A stretch of DNA of 8,727 nucleotides from Oscillibacter sp. (GTDB lineage Bacteria > Bacillota > Clostridia > Oscillospirales > Oscillospiraceae). Positions 5,921 to 8,727 of the stretch are shown here, one piece after another. Within the stretch, counting starts at the first letter, position 1. Each line of letters begins with the position of its first letter. The notes beneath the pieces were generated by a model. The model worked only from the letters and a program-made list of their open reading frames with translations. It was not told the origin of the DNA and ran no database searches. Made by a program: the position numbers and the translations under genes. Location of the stretch: assembly GCA_017380995.1 (NCBI GenBank), contig JAFOCY010000046.1, positions 1-8,727 on the forward strand. Direction: 5' to 3'.

Positions 5921-7036
5921 ATGACATTAACGGTCCCTTGCCTTTTCGGCCTGGAGAGCCTGGTGGCGGATGAAATGAAGCGGCTGCAGCTGAAAAATGT
6001 CCGGGCGGAGAATGGCCGCGTTCACTGTAGCGGTTCCTATGCCGATATTGCCCGGCTGAACATCTCTTTGCGCTGCGGCGCAAGAGTACTGATGGAGCTG
6101 GGCTCCTTCCCTGCCCGGGATTTTGAGGCCCTGTTCCAAGGGGTTTTGGCCCTGCCGCTGGAGGATTATATCCCCAAGGACGGCGAGTTCCCCGTCAAGG
6201 GCTATTCTCTGAACTCCACCCTGCACTCCGTTCCCGCCTGCCAGGCCATCGTGAAGAAGGCGGCAGCCAAGCGGATGGGCAATGCCTACGGCTGCGAGAC
6301 CCTTCCTGAGACCGGCAGCCGCTACCAGATCCAGTTTGCCATCATCAAGGATGTCGCCACCATTTATCTCGATACCTCCGGCGATGGACTTTATAAGCGG
6401 GGCTACCGGGCAAGAAATATGGGCGCGCCCTTGAAGGAGACGATGGCGGCGGCTCTGGTCACCCTCTCCCGTTTCCGGGGGACGGACCCCTTCTGCGACC
6501 CCTTCTGCGGCAGCGGCACCATCGCCATCGAGGCGGCTCTCATCGCCAAGAACCGGGCCCCCGGCCTGGACCGCAGTTTCTCTGCCCAGAAGTGGAAGAA
6601 CATGGACACCAAATTCTGGCTCCAGGCTGCCGATGAGGCCATGGACAAGGAGTTCCACGGCAAGTACGATATCTGGGGCGGCGATATCGACCCTGCGGCT
6701 GTGGAGCTGGCCCGCCATAACGCGGAGCTGGCCGGTGTGGACGACTGCGTGCGCTTTGAGGTAGCGGATGCCACCAAGTTCCACCGGGACAGCCCCTACG
6801 GACAGCTGGTCACCAACCCTCCCTACGGCGAGCGTTTGATGGAAAAGCAGGAGGCGGAGGAGCTTTACCGCCAGTTTGGCCGTGCTGTGACAGATATGCC
6901 CGCCGGATGGCGCATTTTGGTCCTCTCCTCCCACACGGAGTTTGAGCGGACATTTGGAAAGCCTGCGGATAAAAAGCGCAAGCTCTATAACGGTATGCTC
7001 AAATGTGATGTGTTCATGTACGGCAACCGGGTGTAA
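5921..7036 (+). CDS. THUMP-domain class I SAM-dependent RNA methyltransferase (RlmL/YpsC family)
   Basis: A 371-residue RNA methyltransferase, probably making N2-methylguanosine in 23S rRNA like the methyltransferase part of E. coli RlmL and B. subtilis YpsC. The N-terminus (CLFGLESLVADE, 7-18) is the ferredoxin-like domain, followed by the THUMP RNA-binding region (about 45-155). GDGLYKRGYR (155-164) is the usual link to the Rossmann domain. The catalytic domain shows SAM motif I DPFCGSGT (193-200), the acidic post-II motif GGDID (253-257) and catalytic motif TNPPYGER (298-305). Length fits the single-domain YpsC type, without the second methyltransferase (RlmK) half of the E. coli fusion. 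AAAGGAG precedes the ATG by about 9 nt. The lipid kinase follows after 48 bp with no terminator, suggesting cotranscription. Family is secure; the precise target base is inferred. Confidence 0.92.
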   Translation: MTLTVPCLFGLESLVADEMKRLQLKNVRAENGRVHCSGSYADIARLNISLRCGARVLMELGSFPARDFEALFQGVLALPLEDYIPKDGEFPVKGYSLNSTLHSVPACQAIVKKAAAKRMGNAYGCETLPETGSRYQIQFAIIKDVATIYLDTSGDGLYKRGYRARNMGAPLKETMAAALVTLSRFRGTDPFCDPFCGSGTIAIEAALIAKNRAPGLDRSFSAQKWKNMDTKFWLQAADEAMDKEFHGKYDIWGGDIDPAAVELARHNAELAGVDDCVRFEVADATKFHRDSPYGQLVTNPPYGERLMEKQEAEELYRQFGRAVTDMPAGWRILVLSSHTEFERTFGKPADKKRKLYNGMLKCDVFMYGNRV

Positions 7037-7050
7037 GAAGGAATACGGGG

Positions 7051-7069
7051 AGGCGGCTTTTGGCCGCCT
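7051..7069 (+). other. Intergenic hairpin between methyltransferase and lipid kinase genes
   Basis: AGGCGGC (7051-7057) pairs with GCCGCCT (7063-7069) across a 5-nt loop TTTTG. There is no T-run on either side, so it is unlikely to terminate strongly. It sits just 3 nt before the GGGAG ribosome binding site (7073-7077) of the next gene and could affect coupling or mRNA stability. Its stem core matches the terminators at 3439-3465 and 4959-4983. Confidence 0.55.
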
Positions 7070-7084
7070 GTTGGGAGAAAGATC

Positions 7085-8011
7085 ATGAAGCACGTTTTTA
7101 TTATCAACCCCAAGGCCGGCAAAAAAGATGCCACCGCCGCCATTTACGAAATGGCGGACCGCCTGCGGGAGAAGCATGGCCTGGCCGTTACCTGTATGCT
7201 CACCGACCGGCCCGGCGGCGCCACGGATATGGCCCGGAGGCTGGCGGAGTCCGGCGAAGAGGTGCGGCTTTACGCGGTGGGCGGTGACGGTACCATCCAC
7301 GAGGTGGCCGAGGGCATCGCAGGGTTTCCCAATGCGGCCATGACCTGTATCCCCTCCGGAACGGGAAACGACTTTTTGAAAAACTTCGGCGATAAAGCCC
7401 CTCTCTTCGCGGATGCTGAGAACAGCTTCGACGGCGATGTGTTCCCCCTGGACCTGATCGACTGCAACGGCCGCCAGTGCCTGACCATCGCCTGCAATGG
7501 CGTGGACGCCCAAGTGGCGGAAAGTGTCCACGAATACGGTGCCATGTTCAGCGGACGGGGCAGCTATCTTGCCTCCATCGTGGTAAATGTCCTGCTCAAG
7601 TCCCTCTCCCACCGCTGGGAGCTGACCATTGATGGGGAGAAGCAGGAGGGGGACTACGCGGTGGTCACCATGTGCAACGGCCGCTATTACGGCGGCGGTT
7701 CCACCCCGGTTCCTGAGGCCCGGATGGATGACGGCATTCTCCACACGGTGGTCATCAGGAAGGTCACGAAGGCCCAGTTTGCCAAGCTTTTTGGGCCCTA
7801 TTCTGACGGAAAGTACCGGGAGCTTCCCAAGGATCTGATCCAGGTGGTGAATGCCCGGGAAGTTACCATCCGCAGCAAAGGCGAGATTGTTTCCTGCGTG
7901 GACGGCGAGTGCTTCCGCAGCCATGAGGTCACCATGAAGCTCTCGGATAAAAAGGTGAATTTCTTTGGGCCCAAGGGCTGTGATCCCAACGCCACCGCCA
8001 TCGGTATTTAA
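7085..8011 (+). CDS. Diacylglycerol kinase family lipid kinase (YegS/DgkB-like)
   Basis: A 308-residue soluble lipid kinase that would phosphorylate a lipid alcohol, most likely diacylglycerol to phosphatidic acid, at the membrane face. Family motifs are all present: NPKAGK (8-13), the nucleotide-binding GGDGT (66-70) followed by E73, PSGTGNDF (90-97), the DLID stretch (123-126), NGRYYGGG (198-205) and DDGILH (215-220) carrying the expected catalytic aspartate. The C-terminal VDGE (272-275) is also typical. Length of about 300 matches the family. GGGAG lies 7 nt before the ATG. It follows the RNA methyltransferase by 48 bp in the same direction and is closed by a terminator. The lipid substrate cannot be read from sequence; related proteins also phosphorylate phosphatidylglycerol or ceramide-like lipids. 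Confidence 0.92.
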   Translation: MKHVFIINPKAGKKDATAAIYEMADRLREKHGLAVTCMLTDRPGGATDMARRLAESGEEVRLYAVGGDGTIHEVAEGIAGFPNAAMTCIPSGTGNDFLKNFGDKAPLFADAENSFDGDVFPLDLIDCNGRQCLTIACNGVDAQVAESVHEYGAMFSGRGSYLASIVVNVLLKSLSHRWELTIDGEKQEGDYAVVTMCNGRYYGGGSTPVPEARMDDGILHTVVIRKVTKAQFAKLFGPYSDGKYRELPKDLIQVVNAREVTIRSKGEIVSCVDGECFRSHEVTMKLSDKKVNFFGPKGCDPNATAIGI

Positions 8012-8022
8012 CCGCATACATC

Positions 8023-8049
8023 AAAAGACCGCTTCAGGCGGTCTTTTTT
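8023..8049 (+). terminator. Intrinsic terminator after the lipid kinase
   Basis: A 10-bp stem, AAAAGACCGC (8023-8032) with GCGGTCTTTT (8038-8047), closes a loop TTCAG, and T6 spans 8044-8049. It lies 11 nt after the stop codon. It isolates the lipid kinase unit from the downstream hydrogenase-like gene. Confidence 0.93.
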
Positions 8050-8085
8050 CATAAATGCCGACCCCCATCCGCCGGACGGGAGTCA

Positions 8086-8114
8086 TTGAAATGAAGAAAT
8101 AAATATGATACCAT
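8086..8114 (+). promoter_or_regulatory. Extended -10 promoter of the second hydrogenase-like gene
   Basis: TTGAAA (8086-8091) is followed after 17 bp by TACCAT (8109-8114), with a TG extension at 8106-8107. Transcription would start near 8121. The -10 box covers an in-frame ATG at 8113, so that ATG would not be in the message. This supports translation from 8167. Confidence 0.6.
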
Positions 8115-8166
8115 GAAAGCAAAGAAACGGAAAAACCACCGGAAACGGGACGATGAGGGCGGAAGT

Positions 8167-8727
8167 ATGAAAGAGATTCTCAGACTGAAAAAGTCAAACT
8201 GCAAAAACTGCTATAAATGTATCCGGCATTGCCCGGTAAAAGCCATCCGCTTCTCCGCAGGGCAGGCTCATGTTGTGGGGGAAGAGTGCGTTTTATGCGG
8301 CCAGTGCTTTGCCATCTGCCCGCAAAATGCCAAGCAGATCTCCTGCGACATGGAAAAGGTGCGGGTGTTGCTGATGACTTCTCCGGTATATGTCAGCATC
8401 GCGCCCTCCTTTGCCGCCGCGTTTCCCGGGGTGGGGATCACCGCGCTGCGGGAGGCCATCATGAAGCTGGGCTTCCGGGATGTGGAGGAGACGGCCATCG
8501 GCGCCACCATTGTAAAAAATGAGTACGAGCGCATCCTCCGGGAGGAAAAGCCGGATGTCCTGGTCTCCTCCTGCTGTACCAGTGTGAATCTCCTGATGCG
8601 AAAGCACTATCCTGATACCCTCTTTTGTCTGGCTCCGGTGCTCTCTCCCCTGCAGGCCCACTGCATGGAGATCAAACGGCGTCATAGCGATGCCAAGACC
8701 GTCTTTATTGGCCCCTGCATTGCCAAA
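8167..8727 (+). CDS. Putative sensory [FeFe]-hydrogenase-like protein (group C/D), 3' end outside the window
   Basis: The first 187 residues of a second iron hydrogenase family protein, cut by the window edge. The N-terminus is a two-cluster ferredoxin domain: CxxCxxCxxxCP at 12-23 and 41-52. The H-cluster domain begins at about 74 (VYVSIAPSF). L1 reads SSCCTSV (134-140), where catalytic enzymes have TSCCPxW, so both cysteines (C136, C137) remain but proline and tryptophan are lost. L2 begins at IGPC (181-184) and is cut. L3 is not seen. There is only a short ferredoxin domain and no long N-terminal helical region as in the hydrogenase at 195. These traits fit the putative sensory groups C and D, whose members often carry PAS domains and sit with kinase or PP2C-type phosphatase genes. 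GAGGG (8155-8159) lies 7 nt before this ATG. Group assignment and sensory role are inferred. Confidence 0.85.
   Translation, partial: MKEILRLKKSNCKNCYKCIRHCPVKAIRFSAGQAHVVGEECVLCGQCFAICPQNAKQISCDMEKVRVLLMTSPVYVSIAPSFAAAFPGVGITALREAIMKLGFRDVEETAIGATIVKNEYERILREEKPDVLVSSCCTSVNLLMRKHYPDTLFCLAPVLSPLQAHCMEIKRRHSDAKTVFIGPCIAK

Noticed and set aside
7051..7069. Terminator splitting the methyltransferase and lipid kinase genes
   Set aside because: No T-tract follows the stem, and the next ribosome binding site begins within a few bases, so the two genes are treated as one transcription unit.
5927..8017. A 696-residue minus-strand frame opposite the methyltransferase and lipid kinase genes
   Set aside because: It is the longest open frame in the window but covers two clear plus-strand genes and their intergenic hairpin. 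It has no motifs and no start signals, so it is a codon-bias artefact.
1..8727. CRISPR arrays, tRNA or rRNA genes, insertion sequences or phage genes
   Set aside because: No spaced direct repeats, no tRNA-like cloverleaf in the short intergenic gaps, and no transposase or integrase motif was seen on either strand.

Overview
The window looks like chromosomal DNA from a strictly anaerobic, fermentative Clostridia-type Firmicute, probably a fairly G+C-rich member of the Oscillospirales. This is inferred from gene content (two [FeFe]-hydrogenase-family genes, an oxygen-sensitive metabolism), strong GGAGG-type ribosome binding sites, compact sigma-A style promoters and a C/G-rich third codon position. 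No rRNA, tRNA, CRISPR array, insertion sequence or phage gene is visible.

Layout. (1) 1-194: promoter and structured leader. (2) 195-1754 (+): complete group B-type [FeFe] hydrogenase, closed by a strong bidirectional terminator (1774-1810). (3) 1854-3362 (-): 4-alpha-glucanotransferase MalQ, convergent with the hydrogenase, with its own promoter and a candidate operator palindrome in its leader. (4) 3479-4857 (-): a translationally coupled NfeD / SPFH (stomatin-like) membrane pair, ended by a hairpin whose base is shared with the malQ -35 box. (5) 4996-5730 (-): an uncharacterised two-TM protein with a helical, TPR-like cytoplasmic part, followed by a textbook terminator. (6) 5731-5920: divergent promoter region. 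(7) 5921-8011 (+): a two-gene unit, a THUMP-domain RNA methyltransferase and a YegS/DgkB-family lipid kinase, ended by a terminator at 8023-8049. (8) 8086-8727 (+): promoter and the first 187 codons of a second, divergent [FeFe]-hydrogenase-like protein of the putative sensory type (group C or D), cut by the window edge.

How the genes relate. Most of the middle is housekeeping: maltodextrin metabolism, membrane microdomain maintenance, rRNA modification and lipid phosphorylation. The most interesting theme is the presence, about 6.4 kb apart on the same strand, of an apparently catalytic group B hydrogenase and a divergent hydrogenase homologue whose L1 active-site motif is altered. Homologues of the second type are regarded as H2 or redox sensors, so a sensor/effector relationship is plausible but not shown by this window. 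Both genes have their own promoter and neither shares an operon with the genes between them.
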